Positions 21,426-33,400 of a DNA stretch of 64,000 bases are shown in pieces. The notes under the pieces were generated by a model. It searched no databases. It had not been told where the DNA came from and worked only from the letters and a program-made list of their open reading frames with translations. The DNA lies in assembly GCA_947652115.1 (NCBI GenBank), contig OX393561.1, forward strand, positions 27,206,158-27,270,157. Direction: 5' to 3'. The stretch's first letter is position 1. Every line of letters begins with the position of its first letter. The stretch is from Blastomussa wellsi (taxonomy: Eukaryota > Cnidaria > Anthozoa > Scleractinia > Plerogyridae). The position numbers were made by a program, and so were the translations under genes.

Positions 21426-21659
21426 CCGGAAAGCCGCCTGTGATACGAGGGAAAGAAGTTTTTATGCGAGTGAAAACTAATCCGGGCGATTGCATTTTGA
21501 GGGTTACCCGCCGAGATGGCGAGTGCTCCCAGATTTCCAACCCTGAGATACGCCAAGGCCATGATCCGAGTTTCATGACATGTACAGTCCGGAATCCAAG
21601 CTAAAATTATCAGCTTATCCGAGATCCGGTGCATTTTCGAAATCCGCAAAATCCGCTTC
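21426..21659. other. Unassigned spacer
   Basis: Short GC-richer stretch between the PLE and repeat D; no feature recognised. Confidence 0.35.
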
Positions 21660-22140
21660 AGGTGGCCGAACACAGTTTTTGAAACCTATTTTGCATTTGC
21701 CTTTTATTCGAAAACCGTTAAACTATAGGTCCTCAAAATAGGCATGACGTTAGTTTAAAGGACAAACTTTCGAATTTTGATGGATGCGCTGACGTGTGCG
21801 CTGTTGCCATGGTAACGTGACTGGATGCAGACATCAATTTAAAATCGGGTTTTGTATGTTTGCGGAAAATTCAGTCGTTAGACTGTCTCTATCATTTGCC
21901 CGAAACAAACTTATCACAATAGCCACAAGTGGACACTATTCTAATGTAATTTTAACAGACCGATTTTTAGCTATTCGTCCTTGAAAGATAACTCCGTTAT
22001 TTACACTTTCGTCTTTCAAATTTCAAAATGTTTGCAACAGCTTTCTTTCTTGGTTTTTGAAGAATTTTCTTACCAAATTTGGTAAAATTCTAACGAGCGG
22101 TTTTCGAGAAATACGCGTATTTCGGAGAGACTGGACCTAA
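21660..22140 (+). repeat. Repeat D, copy 1
   Basis: About 480 bp from 'ggtggccgaacacag' to 'gactggacctaa'. It is present in reverse complement at 31365-31855 with over 80% visible agreement. Contains 'cgaaatacgcgtattt' and 'aaaccgctcg'-type words. No coding. Confidence 0.75.
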
Positions 22141-22319
22141 GGCATTTTTTTCCATAAATGATAGTATGTTGTAAACTTGTCTGGTCTTGGTAGAATGCTT
22201 TGTCAGAAAAAGTCAAATTTGGCAGGTTTTTCAGTGTTACGGTGTTACGGTGAGTTCCACCTGATGTCATACTGAATGACAGACCATCAAGAGCTCCAAA
22301 CTGCTGTCCTTTCAAACAA

Positions 22320-22650
22320 GTGAAAGTGAATAACGATATTTATAAATATTCTTTTTATCCGAGGACAATTGCTTTATGGAACAATATACCTCTGAGCTTC
22401 GCAAATATTAATAACTTAGACACATTCAAATCAAATGCTCTCTCATTTATTAGGTCGGATTAGTTCATACAAATTTTATATTACATTACTCATATTACCT
22501 TGTTTTTATCTAAGTTTTTATTTCCTTATTTATTATGTTATTTTATCCTACGTTTTATGTAAATTATTTATCATTCTGTAACTATTCCTCCTAGTATAGT
22601 CATTACTGTTTTAGGAGTACCATGATTAAAGATTAAAGACTAGTAATAAC
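22320..22650 (+). mobile_element. LINE 3' tail fragment
   Basis: Encodes 'YSFYPRTIALWNNIPLSF' and 'LDTFKSNALSFI', a LINE RT C-terminal signature. A stop, AT-rich 3'UTR and 'gattaaagattaaaga' tail follow. Confidence 0.65.
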
Positions 22651-23490
22651 CACAGGTTAGGAAGTGCGTGCGAGGGCTATGCATGATTTGTTTCACTGAG
22701 GTTAACTATTTCATTGTAAAACAGTGGCGTTGTGTTCTTTTTCCATTTTGGGCATTTATATTTGCAGCGCAATAAAGGGTTGCATAGTGTGGGTGATTGT
22801 TTTCCCATAAACGAGACAAAGGGACCTAAGAGTGGTTTTACTGACCTTGTGAAACAGTAACACCAGTTTGATTATACACCAGTTCTATTTTGTGTTGTGT
22901 TTGACAAAATGGTTGTTTTTTCACGTTGTAAATAAAAACACTGTTGATTATAAAATGGACATATTGATTGAGTCAAGGTCATTTGATGTAATGGAACAAT
23001 GATTTATTTGAAATTGTAATGGAAAGAGAAATGTATCAATATTGTTATGAATTATATCTGTTAAAAACACAAACTGTTTGTTAATAAAACTGAAACGAAA
23101 TTACTGTATTGTATATAACTATTTTTGCATAGATGAGTGAAAGGACATTCATTAAATGTTCATTTAAAAACTGGAATGCAAAGTAATTTACAAAAACAAT
23201 GTTGTAGTTGTTACGACATATCATTTTGTTAGTCACATCTGTATGTAACTATTCTAAATAGATCAATGAAAGCACATTCATGCACTAAAATGTTCATGTT
23301 GAAACTGTAACTACAACATAATTAAGGAATGCTAATTGTTATTGTAATTTTTTAGCAGTGTGACTTGTATGATTAACTTCACGTTCATGTTAAAACTGAA
23401 GGTATAACTGATTAAGAAATGTTTATTTGTATGAAGACTGTCTTTTAGCAGTCACATTTGTATCATAATTGTTAGTTTTTGTTATGTTCA
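22651..23490. other. AT-rich DNA with degenerate tandem units
   Basis: From about 23110 to 23480, units of roughly 110-125 bp repeat loosely. Recurring words are 'gaaa..acattca', 'aatgttcat', 'acaac.t', 'ttttgttagtcacat' and 'ttttagcagt'. They lie just downstream of the RPA-like gene, perhaps at the Helitron 3' side. Confidence 0.45.
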
Positions 23491-23496
23491 TTCAAG

Positions 23497-24272
23497 TTAT
23501 TCAGGCTTCAGAATGTTTTTCACATAATTGGATGATCCGTCCACTAACATGGTGACATTTTCTGCTGAAAGCAGTGCTTCTGATATTTGATCAGACGTTA
23601 GATTCGATTCTTGCTTGTTGTTGATGAGGCTTTTCAAGACATCTGTGAATGAAGTGAACCAGGTTTCCCTTCCATCCACATCGGCACATAGTCTTGCAGA
23701 CATGGCTTTCTTCGATGCTTTCGTCTTTTGGGTTGCACCACATGATGGGCATTTAATGATGTTTGCATTGATGTCGTATGGCATTTTTTTTGTTGCAAGC
23801 CTTTATTTGACATTGGAAATAAATGTTTAGTTTGTCGACAAATTTAAATTCTTGGACTGTAATTTTTTTCTCTTTGTTTTCTAAAAGATCTGGTCCTTTG
23901 GCTTGTTTGAGTTCTGTTTGGACTTCATCAAAGGTTGATAATATTGCGTTCCTTTTTTTGCTTTCTTCATTGGAGAGACGTTTGAAATAAATCCTGGGTC
24001 GCTTTCTGAAAAAAAATTAAGGTAGAAATAAATTGTTTGGATTTTATGAAGAAATCGATTACTGTAGTCGTTTTTAGCTGTTTATAGATATCGTAAGAAT
24101 TCAAGAACAGGAGGTCACCATAATAATATATTTGATCCGCATTGGTTTCATGAGAAAATATTTCAGGAATTGGTTAGATTAAGGCAGCCATGGTATGACA
24201 TGAATTCTCAGTAAGTGAAATGCTATAGATATACATACCTTTGCGTTTTATAGGGCTTGACGGTGAAGACAT
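23497..24272 (-). pseudogene. RPA-like (ssDNA-binding) protein, probably spliced
   Basis: 23497-23784 encodes a C-terminal segment with 'IKCPSCGATQKTKASKKAMS', like the zinc-binding OB-fold end of RPA70. Upstream on the minus strand the frame continues (one base shifted near 23785, in a run of A) with 'EKKITVQEFKFVDKL'. It reaches a good splice acceptor, TTTTTTTTCAG, at 24008. A candidate first exon starts with ATG at 24272 and ends at a GTATGT donor near 24239, though the phase does not fit perfectly. RPA-like genes accompany some Helitrons; this one lies downstream of the helicase in the same orientation. Assignment is tentative. Confidence 0.5.
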
Positions 24273-24718
24273 TTTGTTTGTACTTTGAATTACAGTATTT
24301 CCTGATAGAGAAAAGGATGTGTTAGTTAACTAAAAGTTTTATCCAATGAATTCTGGAATGATAAATATTGTTTTGATAATTTAGGAATTTAACTTACAAC
24401 AGAATTATGCCAATGATGTGTCGTTGTTATATTAAAAATAAAGAAATAAAAACACTTCAAAATTTAATACAGTTGAAGGTCCTAACGGACATTTTCTGAA
24501 GTGGAAAGCTCTACTTAAGGCCTCCATGTGAAATCCTTGTTGTAACTTTTGTACAAATTCTTTATTTCCATACTGTAATAAGGTTATGTTGTTGGTTTAA
24601 AAGAACACAAGAAATATAAATTACGTCTTTGTAAAAAGAGTTTTTGTATCTTCTGCTAATTTATCCAAGCGATTTTCTTCCATTAGCCTAAGTTGAAATT
24701 GAGAAGATTTTTTAATAC

Positions 24719-25990
24719 TTGTTAAGCGCTCAAATGTCATTGGGGATTATGCAAGAATTTAGTGATCGAACTCTGCTTATGGCAACATATGTAATTCCTG
24801 CTGCTTTTTCACTTGGTCCAATATCGATCCATGCTTTTGGAAGAGTTAGTCCTTGGCTTTTATGTATTGTTATTGCCCATGCAAGCTTCAATGGTAATTG
24901 CTGTCTTTCATGAAATGTTTCGAGGGACTTAGAAGTAATAGTAACAGGAGGAATCGGAACACATTTTGGTAAAGTGTCAATAAATGATGGTCCTGTGTAA
25001 TGGTCAAACTGAACTATTACTGCTACAGGTAGGTTTGGTGGCGAGTGGTTGTCTGCATAAATGATAGCTATGACTTTTCCTGTTGCTCCATTACAAAGTC
25101 CAACCTCTGACCACAAATTCATAGTTAGCATGACAGAAGCTTTTGTAGCTAAGTTGATACAGCCTTTGCAATGGAAGATGAATGACGAGCGTCAATTGGA
25201 GGTATTGGTTGACGAAGATTTAATAGTTGATCATAATTATAAGTAGCAACTTGATCATTGCCATAAAACAGTCTCATTGCATTTTCAAATTCACGTAGAT
25301 TTGGAACAGCTGATGGCTGGCGAGAAAGAAGAAGTTGCCAGTCTTCTTGAGTTGAATCTCCATTTCTGAGACGCTCTAACAATTGTTTAAAAGAAACCTG
25401 TTCTGGGTTTGAACCTTGCATACGTTGATTTTCAGAGAGCTTTACCACTTTGTCAAACATCAAATATGCAAGATGGCCTTGTTCACCTATTACTCATGAT
25501 GGTTTCGCATGATACAAAAGGTTTGTCTGCAACAGGTGGTAACTGAGCAGGGTCGCCTATTAAAATAATTGATACATTTCCAAATACTTCATCCTGTTGC
25601 CCAGTTGCCTGTCTACAGTGTTTATCAATCCACCCAAGCAAAGTTTGTCCAAGCATAGAGTATTCATCAATAAGTATATATTTGTTTTTAATGTTTTGTA
25701 GTTTATCTTGCAATCTTACAAGTGCTTGCCCTTTCAAATCTGTGTTTCCTCTGGCACCAACAGGTAAGTTAAGAAGTGAATGGACAGTTATGCCATTAAT
25801 ATTGAATGAAGCTTTGCCAGTAGTTGCTGTTACAGTACAATTTTCCTGCATGAGATTTCTTAATGCGCTGATGAGGTAACTTTTACCTGTTCCAGCAAAG
25901 CCATTTATTATCAAATGCAAGGGTGACTGAGGGTTTGGGTTTTCAAAATGGTCTTTTACAATATTGTAAGCAAGTGACTGCATGCTACTA
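24719..25990 (-). pseudogene. Helitron PIF1-family helicase domain
   Basis: SF1B helicase in three frames. 25983-25483 has Walker A 'NGFAGTGKSYLISAL', 'GITVHSLLNL', DE box 'YILIDEYSMLG' and 'GDPAQLPPVADKPF'. 25463-25149 has 'FDKVVKLSENQRMQG', 'RLRNG' and 'RLFYGNDQVATYN'. 25131-24730 has 'LWSEVGLCNGATGKV', 'PLKLAWAITIHKSQGLTLPKA' and 'ITYVAISRVRSL', the PIF1 motifs V/VI. Frame changes near 26035, 25485 and 25135 separate it from Rep and break it. It unwinds DNA during rolling-circle transposition when fused to Rep. Confidence 0.85.
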
Positions 25991-26029
25991 AAAGTATTTA
26001 TGTCTACATTGCAGTTTTGAACTTGAGTC

Positions 26030-29000
26030 TCATAATACTGCTAAGTGCTTTGTTGAATTTATCCAAGAAGCCATTTCTAATAGTTGTTGTGGAGTGTATG
26101 GATAATAGTAGCTGGGCCAGTAATTTTCTGATAAGGTGTCAAATTCGTCGGAATTAGCTGTGTTAATGAAGTCTGCTAGAACCATCCATTCTTCTCGTTG
26201 TTGTTCTGGTTCTATGTAATTTTGATTTTGTTCATTATCGCAGATAGATTGTACGTCTTCCAGTTTTCCATGCCAATCAGGCACATGTTGTTTTGCATAG
26301 TCTGTTTGCAAAAAACTTTTCCACTGTGAAATAAACACGTCATTATTATGTTCTTGGTTTCCCCATGCATCTTCCTGTTTGTTTTTCCAAGGCTTATATC
26401 TTAGCAATTGGTATTTACAGTATAAACCAAAATTTGTACTTTTGGGATTTGAGGAGTATGTGGGATAAACTCTTGGTACTACATTATCTGGTTGATCTAC
26501 TAATTTTCCATTGACAAGACGATATTTCATTGCAAATTGGAGAAAATTTAAATTACGTAAGTCACATGCTTCAGTGCCTTGATATTTATCACGTTCAGCG
26601 TAGGCATCAAGCAAACTGTCTGTTGTTGCTCTATCATCAGGCTGTGTTGTGATATTAAGTCTGCGCGAACCATTTAAGGTTATAGGAACTACATTAAAGG
26701 ATGAGCTTAGAAGGTTTAAGGACAGTAAATGGTGCATTGTCTCTTGTGCAGAAAAATCTCTTTGGCCAAGTGTTTTCATAACAGTTTTCTTAATTATGGA
26801 TGAAGCATTGGTATTCACTTGAGAGTTATGCACAATGGTACTAAATGCTTGCTTAAGGAGATGTGATTTGGTTTCACTTTTTGCTGCATATTTTGCTAAG
26901 TACTCCACACATGCATGGTAGTCTATAACAATTTGAATATCACAATTTGCCCTCCAGCCTTGGAGTTGAAAGCGCTGGTGGTTGTTTACTCTGGAATCAT
27001 TCCTTTTTGTAGTTACTTGAACTTTGTATTTTGATGTGTTGTCTTTTGAATGAATAAGCTCAAAATGCAATGACGTTTTCGTACAGGTTTCAAATGGAAA
27101 GTTAAATCTACATTTTGGTTCTGTTTCATTGTGCTTTTTCCTTAAACAATAACTTGTACTACAACGAGTGTGTCTTTGAACCATATTCAACAGATCAATA
27201 TAGTCATTGTCAGAATCTTTGGTATTTTTGTGGTATTCCTGACATGGATGAATAGAAGGCTTTATCCAGAGACCATTATCTGGAGGATTTGGGTTACATG
27301 TAGACAAGAGCCAATCAACATATTGACAGATCTTTTTGGTAGCCATTTTACCCTCATTTACTATCGTACTGGTAGCATTATCTTTACTATTCTCTGCCAA
27401 ATAACCATTAAGTGCAGTTTCACTCAACTTGCACAGGCCTGGATCATTGTTCAGTTTAGCAACACCATGGCAATGAATGCTTCCTCTAGATTGATACTCA
27501 AATCTATACCAGTTCCATTTTGCATCAAGTAAATCATATAGCCAGTGTTTAATAAACTTTTTCAAGCGTTCAGTAAAAAACCAATCAACAATATGGGGAT
27601 TGTTAATAACATTGTTACGTCTTATTTCAGATAAGCTACCTGTAATCCCTTCATCTCTTTCATTTCCAAAAAGAAAATGCAATTCTGGCCAATGCATATC
27701 TGCTGCTGAAAATGTCAAAAAGAATGTTGGCGGTCCAGCATGCTGAATGATCGCTTTTAAATCCTCTTTTGCTTTGTACCAATAAGCATCTGATCCAGTT
27801 ATGTTAGTGACGTAACGGGACAGCTTGTTCAGAAAAAGGTTTGTATTATTATTGTTTACCATTTCTCTCAGTTCTTCCATAGTTAAATGTTGTTCTCCAG
27901 GATTTTGTTTTAAAAAAATTCCAGTTTGTTGTAAAATTTGTTTACGCTGAATCATGTTTAAAGCCCAGTATGAAAATCTAGGATGATTTGCAAAACGATA
28001 AATCCATTTACTGTCTTTTTTCTCTGCAAATTTTATTAGATGTTTAACCTTTTCTTTCAGAGTTACATTTTTTAAAATTGCAGGATTTGTTGGATCTCCT
28101 TTACCATCAGGAAACAATGTTGGAAATGCCATTGTGGCTAAATATGGAGTGACATACTCATTTAATGGGCTATTACCTAAAGTCGGCCAGTTTATTTGTC
28201 CCTGGGAAAGATTGTTACGAATGAAATCAATTTCTTGTTGGTGGGTGTCATTTACAGGTAGAAAACTTGAAGAATCTGTATTACTGTCATAAACAATATC
28301 TTCTTCACTAGCAACAGGACCAAAATCTGGGTGGGGAGTTTTATTATCATCTGTTGTAGTGTCATCTGTTTCTATTGAAAGAAGTTCGCTGGGAACATCA
28401 TTTTCTGGTAAAGAATTTAATGCGTTATAATTTAATTCATTGTCTGAATAATGTGGATTATTTTTAATGAGCCAGTGAATTGCATCTGATACCACTTGCC
28501 TTCTTACTGAAAGGTTTTTAACAAAATTTCCCTTTCCTTTAGCTCTAACAATAATTATTGATAAATCTTTAGGGTATCTTGGAAGTGATTGAGCCAATTC
28601 ACTGACATTTTGAGGTAGATTTATTGTATGTCCAGAATATCCTCTTTGTCCTCCTGGTTTGATATAAATATACATTATAGGAAGAGCTTTAGCAATTAAC
28701 ATTTCTTCTACCTGCGTCAAACCAGAAAGTTGAGTGGGTACTGCTGAGGGTATCATAAAGTTTTCCTTGGAGAATTTTTTTGGTGACTCTTTTTCTCTTG
28801 AGCACCTCGAACATGTATAATTTTGTGGACATTTTGGTGTCACTCTTAATGGCCAGGCTTCAAAACAAACTTTGCATTGGCAAATGTTATAATTATTGGA
28901 ATTATGGAATTTAGTTATGTTTTGTTTTGCCCAGTCTTGTTTGTGAATATCTCCATGTTTTTCTGCATCAAAAGTTAATAAGTACTGTTTCTTATCACAT

Positions 29001-29062
29001 GTCTTTTTCATTTTTTTGCAATATTCCTTGTAGTTTGCTCTTCTTTCCTTTTTCTCTGCCAA
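26030..29062 (-). CDS. Helitron Rep (HUH endonuclease) protein
   Basis: 1010-codon open frame. An N-terminal Cys-rich region '[10 protein letters not shown] ... [10 protein letters not shown]' sits at about residues 58-90. The Helitron N-terminal domain follows, with '[10 protein letters not shown]' near residue 310. The HUH nuclease has '[16 protein letters not shown]' (about 518-533; His-x-His) and the Tyr-bearing helix '[13 protein letters not shown]' (about 718-730). These nick and join ssDNA at the element ends. The frame is open over 3 kb, so decay is recent, but the fused helicase downstream is frameshifted at 26035. Translation probably began upstream in the OTU part. Confidence 0.88.
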   Translation of the reverse strand: MAEKKERRANYKEYCKKMKKTCDKKQYLLTFDAEKHGDIHKQDWAKQNITKFHNSNNYNICQCKVCFEAWPLRVTPKCPQNYTCSRCSREKESPKKFSKENFMIPSAVPTQLSGLTQVEEMLIAKALPIMYIYIKPGGQRGYSGHTINLPQNVSELAQSLPRYPKDLSIIIVRAKGKGNFVKNLSVRRQVVSDAIHWLIKNNPHYSDNELNYNALNSLPENDVPSELLSIETDDTTTDDNKTPHPDFGPVASEEDIVYDSNTDSSSFLPVNDTHQQEIDFIRNNLSQGQINWPTLGNSPLNEYVTPYLATMAFPTLFPDGKGDPTNPAILKNVTLKEKVKHLIKFAEKKDSKWIYRFANHPRFSYWALNMIQRKQILQQTGIFLKQNPGEQHLTMEELREMVNNNNTNLFLNKLSRYVTNITGSDAYWYKAKEDLKAIIQHAGPPTFFLTFSAADMHWPELHFLFGNERDEGITGSLSEIRRNNVINNPHIVDWFFTERLKKFIKHWLYDLLDAKWNWYRFEYQSRGSIHCHGVAKLNNDPGLCKLSETALNGYLAENSKDNATSTIVNEGKMATKKICQYVDWLLSTCNPNPPDNGLWIKPSIHPCQEYHKNTKDSDNDYIDLLNMVQRHTRCSTSYCLRKKHNETEPKCRFNFPFETCTKTSLHFELIHSKDNTSKYKVQVTTKRNDSRVNNHQRFQLQGWRANCDIQIVIDYHACVEYLAKYAAKSETKSHLLKQAFSTIVHNSQVNTNASSIIKKTVMKTLGQRDFSAQETMHHLLSLNLLSSSFNVVPITLNGSRRLNITTQPDDRATTDSLLDAYAERDKYQGTEACDLRNLNFLQFAMKYRLVNGKLVDQPDNVVPRVYPTYSSNPKSTNFGLYCKYQLLRYKPWKNKQEDAWGNQEHNNDVFISQWKSFLQTDYAKQHVPDWHGKLEDVQSICDNEQNQNYIEPEQQREEWMVLADFINTANSDEFDTLSENYWPSYYYPYTPQQLLEMASWINSTKHLAVL

Positions 29063-30032
29063 GCATCTCGCCTGCCTAGGTTTCTCTTCTTAATTTTCTC
29101 ATCACATTGTAATAATTTGGATTTTAGATACTTTAAGGCATTCTTATTAGTAGTATTACTATGAGGTATTGTAGAAACATAATGCAAGTCTTCTATGTAA
29201 CCAACAAACAATACTTTTGCATTTTGATCTGCAGTGGATGGCGTAATTGTAGAGACTTGTGTGCACGAAAGCCTGGACTCAATGATATGAATGACACAAT
29301 TAAGTTCATTTGCTACTGCTTGTCACACCATGTGCCTGGTGTGGCCATTCTTTGCAAATAACTTTTCCATGAATTCTCAGACACACTCTCGATAAACAAA
29401 TCAGGGTGTTGTTCTAAATAGCTTACACCAGCATGCCTTACAGCAATATGATGGTCTGGAGTACCATAATACTGATGTGAAATTGCTTTGAAAAAGCAGT
29501 CACCAGAACCACCAACATCCAATGCCTGCAAACCTTTGTCGCATAATCTATTAACCAATCGGTCATAAGAACTGCTTTCAGTACTTGCCCTTGTACCCAT
29601 TTGAGATGGATGTGCATTGTATGTATTCCTGCCACCAGAAAGCGATGGTAAAAGCTTAAGCCGTACAAATTTTTTCAATAATGGCTTTGAATTATCACAC
29701 CTAGAGGTTTGAAAAGTTCGGTTACCAGCTGTCACTTTTTTCGAAATATTTAGCTTTGAGCGAAAGTAGTAACAAGAAAAACAGCTTTCAAAGCAGTGTC
29801 TTGAAGACCAAGTTTTAAACGTTTTGTAGAAGTAATAAAAAGCTGACGACCTAGGAATTTTGGTTTTGAGAACAAGTTTTATTTGTTTTCTCTTCTGCCT
29901 GTGTTTTAGAAGGTGAAACAATTTTTGTTTAGGTATCCTTGATGGTTCCCTGTCTCTTTTATAAGATCGAACCGATTTGGCAGAACGACCACGCATTTTT
30001 CCTAACGTGTCTGAACAGCTAAATGAAGACAC
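29008..30032 (-). pseudogene. Helitron OTU cysteine-peptidase domain
   Basis: 30032-29313 begins with a very basic Arg/Lys/Ser region, then the OTU active-site block 'GSGDCFFKAISHQYYG' (Asp..Cys) and 'VRHAGVSYLEQHPDLFIES'. The catalytic-His block 'FVGYIEDLHYVSTIP' is in another frame at 29211-29160, so there is a break near 29310. The frame then leads into the Rep coding sequence. An OTU ahead of Rep is characteristic of cnidarian and other animal Helentron-type elements; its function there is unsettled. Confidence 0.8.
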
Positions 30033-30460
30033 AAGGTAACGGAACCACGTACACTGGTTTCAATGAAAGATCTGTACTTAGATTGTTATCGCTTGGCCGC
30101 TTAAAGAAACTGAACGCTCGCACGTGACAGATCGTGATAGGTCACATTGTATTTGCCATGATTTCACCGTGATAGCTCTGTGTTTTAAGCTTGACTTGTT
30201 ACAATAAAATTGACTTGTCTCGTGGTGAACAAAGTGGTTCAACGGTATAATTGTGGCAAAACTGTGCCAATATTTTATAAACAAACCGAAGTGGGTGACA
30301 GCTGGTGTGAAAATGCAAACACGCTCGACGAAAAAATCAAAGGCTTTCCTTTATGTACGTAAAAGCAGCCATAAAATGTTATTGTATACCTCACAATAAA
30401 CTTAATAGGTAAAGTACCTTACTAACCTGCATATAGATATAGGACAAGGTTTCGCTCTAA

Positions 30461-30690
30461 GGTCAATGGACGCACAGCTCTCAATCGCTCTACAGTTCAA
30501 GTCTTCAATGGATCAAAAGGTCAAGGGATGCACAGTTCTCGATCGCTCTACAGTTCAAGTCTTAAATGGATCAACGCCAAGGTCAATGGACGCACAGCTC
30601 TCGCTCTACAGTTCAAGTCTTCAATGGATCAACGCCAAGGTCAATGGACACACAGCTCTCGCTCTACAGTTCAACAACGCCAAGGAGGAA
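30461..30690 (+). repeat. Minisatellite, units of about 57-67 bp
   Basis: About 3.5 units of 'ggtcaatgga.gcacagctctc ... gctctacagttcaagtctt.aatggatcaa'. Differences between units include an 8-10 bp 'cgctctcaat' indel. It lies just upstream of the Helitron coding block. Confidence 0.9.
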
Positions 30691-31364
30691 CACAGATCTC
30701 TCGCAATGGCCGGAAGATTTCGATACCCGACAACAACAGACACGAACAGGAAACGTTCCGATCACAAGTTCACATGCTCGATTTTGATTGGACGGCGCGC
30801 CAGCTATGCATGAGCTGCACGTGATTCTCCGAAATAGACGTCATCCACGTGATAAAATTGTGTTTTGTGCATTCCAATTCATGGACCGCCACTTCTGCAT
30901 GAACTGCACGTGATTCTTGACATTCTTAGCTTCAAGAAGGCGAAATTTACATATTATTTGAGCCCTTCAACTACATTAAAGATCATTGACTATGGAACGT
31001 GAAACAGCTATGCTTTGGTGAGAATTGTCTTCTGCTTGGTGTTGGTTTCTAGCGGTCAGAGCGCCTGTGCTCAAATTACTGCTGCTTCGTGTTTGTCTCG
31101 CATGGTCAAAGCGCTTATGCTTATGCTTATGCGTCCTTTCATTTCATTGGTTCTTAGTGTCCCTAGGGACAAATATTTGGAAGGACGACTTTTTTGCTAA
31201 ATTCGAGTCACTGCAAGGCTATATAACTGCCGCGCATGCGTTTGTAACCAATGTTGAGATTAGGATTGCGGGCTCCGCTGGTCGCCCGCAATTAAAGTAC
31301 CGTAAGAACCAAGTTAAATGCAGCGCATGCGTAGTTAGTAAAAAAATTGAGATTGAACACTTTA
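30691..31364. other. Unassigned DNA
   Basis: No gene supported. The words 'catgagctgcacgtgattct' (30808) and 'catgaactgcacgtgattct' (30897) form a short direct repeat with a CACGTG-like core. Confidence 0.45.
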
Positions 31365-31855
31365 GGTCCAGTCTTACCGAAATACGCGTATTTTTCGAAA
31401 ACCGCTCGTTAGAATTTCACCAAATTTGGCAGGAAAATACTTCAGGAAACAAGAAACAACGTTGCAAAAATTCTAAAATTTGACAGAGGAAACTGTAAAT
31501 AATGGATATTCATAATATCTTTCAAGGACGGATTGCTAAAAATCGGTCAGTTAAAATAACATTACAATAGTGTCCGCATGTGAGTATTGTGACAAGTTTG
31601 TGTCAGGCAAATGATAGAGAAAATCTAACAACTGAATTTTCCGAAAATATACAAAACTCAATTTTAAACTGATGTTTATACCCAGTCACATTACCATGTC
31701 AACAGCGCACACGTCAGTGCAACTATCAAAATTCGAAAGTCTATCCTTTTAACTTATCTCCTGCAAATTTTGGGGACCTAGAGTTCAACGGTTTTCGAAT
31801 AAAAGGCAAATGCAACACAGGCTTCAAAAACTGTGTTCGGCCACCTTAATGTTTC
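31365..31855 (-). repeat. Repeat D, copy 2 (inverted relative to copy 1)
   Basis: Reverse-complement match to 21660-22140, running from 'aggtccagtct' to 'ctgtgttcggccacc'. Together the two copies bracket the 9-kb Helitron region as an inverted pair. Confidence 0.75.
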
Positions 31856-32392
31856 GTTGAAATCCACAATCTGTGTGCTTTTTACATGTAAGGCTTAATC
31901 TGTTGATCCGTGAACCTGTAAAATGAAGATCCCAGAATATTTTTGCATGTCAAACTGCATGGGAGGTTCCAAGTGCTGACATCTTTAAATATAACATCTT
32001 TTGGGATTAACTTTGTAGTCACTCAAAACACAAAATTTGTAACAAGTCCACAGGATGAAAAAAAAAACACTGAAAAATAGTTTCTTTTTTAAAATTAAAC
32101 CAGTACAGTGAGCTATCTTATGGAAACTTTTTAAAATTTTGCAAAATTCGATCCCAAAAAGGTTATCAGTAACCTCAACGCATATTTGGAAGACTATGCA
32201 GAGTGACAATTCCAAGAGGAGGACAATCAAAATGGTGCACTTATTGGAAAGGAATGAAGGCAATTTTAAAGAAAGCAATAGACCTCTTTGGCTTGGTTTT
32301 TTGCTGTCTGTAATGCCAAGGAGCCTTTGCTTGATTTTCATTAACTAGGTAAAAAATTGTGATTATCGATTTCAATCAATTAAAGTAACTAA
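31856..32392. other. Unassigned AT-rich DNA
   Basis: No supported feature. A minus-strand frame of 118 codons (31985-32341) is hydrophobic and low-complexity and looks like chance. Confidence 0.4.
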
Positions 32393-32505
32393 TCATATAC
32401 CTGCAAACATTTTCTTATCCAAAGGTGCGAGACCTTTTACCCCGGAAAGGCCTGGATTTCTGAAGATGTCACGATGATTTCCGAACGTTTTTAAATATGG
32501 ACGAA
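32393..32505 (+). repeat. Repeat R, piece 1 of 5
   Basis: Matches 10690-10813 ('cattttcttat', 'gcgagacctttt.acccc', 'gatgtcacgatgatttcc'). It ends in GACGAA, the left target-site duplication of Polinton B. Confidence 0.8.
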
Positions 32506-33400
32506 CACTCAAAATATGAGGGTTCTGGCACAGCGAGTTGTACAAAAAGTTCATGATCTCGAACAAACCTGTTTTATACCGAAACTCGGCTCCCAAACTC
32601 ACCTCGTTTCGGACAGCATGAAACAAAATGGGTGGACATGCGGGTCAAGCAGTATTGTTTTGATTTCGAAGCATTGACGTCATGCGAAGGGTTCAGTTAC
32701 GCGTGACCGCGCTGCTTTGTTAAACCACAACACACAAGTGTAATTCTCGCATCTTGCCACGAAGACTTCGTTTCTGCTTCAGCAGTTTAGCACGTTCAGA
32801 GATTTTTCTCACCAGTCTAATGCAAGCTTGTGAACTGGATGAGTGTGTTCCGGCGGCAAGAGTCTCCAGGAACTGGTAAACACGACTTCTGTTTTGGTTT
32901 TGTTCCATTTTCAAGTTGTTCCAAAGATGTGATTCCGGTGAATTTATACCTTTACGCGGTGGGTCTGGGAGCGATGGCGGGGTGAAGAAATAGACATTGC
33001 ATCACAGGTTGGGACACAGTGGTTAAATAGAAATGACATAACCGACTTTTTTCGAAATTGCAAAGTGCCCCTGAAATAACAAAGCGCCCCTGAAACTACA
33101 AAGCGCCCATGAAAATTCTGAAGCGCCCATGAAAAAAAAATCAGACTGAATCGTGGTTGTTCTGGAATTAGGGGTTGTTCAGGAACGTGAAACATAAAGC
33201 ATAGAAACTATTGTGTGACTTCGCGGTCCAGTGAAGTCATAATAGCATGCCAGAGAAAAATATTTTTATTGAAGAAATACATGCACTGCGAATTTGTGTC
33301 AGAATTATTTTCCAATTGAAGAAATATCTGCACAAGTATTTTCGCCAAAATGGCAGCCGCAAGGTTTTCATCCGAAGTGTTGCAAATGTTTTACGGCCCG
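32506..33400. repeat. Left terminal inverted repeat of Polinton B
   Basis: Pairs with 44920-45980. Outer end CACTCAAAATATGAGGG; an inner block from GACAGCATGAAAC (32612) inward. Compared with the right end it lacks one arm of the terminal palindrome and about 150 bp of the small TIR gene. It reaches into the first codons of the polymerase gene (33350). Confidence 0.88.
32720..32914 (-). pseudogene. TIR-borne small gene, left copy (truncated)
   Basis: Encodes 'MEQNQNRSRVYQFLETLAAG' and 'RKISERAKLLKQKRSLRGKM' and then runs out. It matches the start of the right-TIR copy at 45354. The distal coding part (acidic coiled coil) is deleted here. It reads outward, toward the element end. Confidence 0.65.

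Larger units (their letters stand above)
23497..30290 (-). mobile_element. Helitron (OTU + RepHel, Helentron-like)
   Basis: Minus-strand coding block with OTU peptidase, Rep (HUH) and PIF1 helicase, plus an RPA-like gene, which is the gene set of rolling-circle Helitrons of the Helentron type. Termini could not be fixed: no convincing CTRR with hairpin was pinned down. Limits given are the coding span plus upstream sequence. Confidence 0.75.

Noticed and set aside
30466..30824. Three overlapping Ser/Gln-rich frames
   Set aside because: All arise from the minisatellite; repeat phase, not selection, keeps them open.
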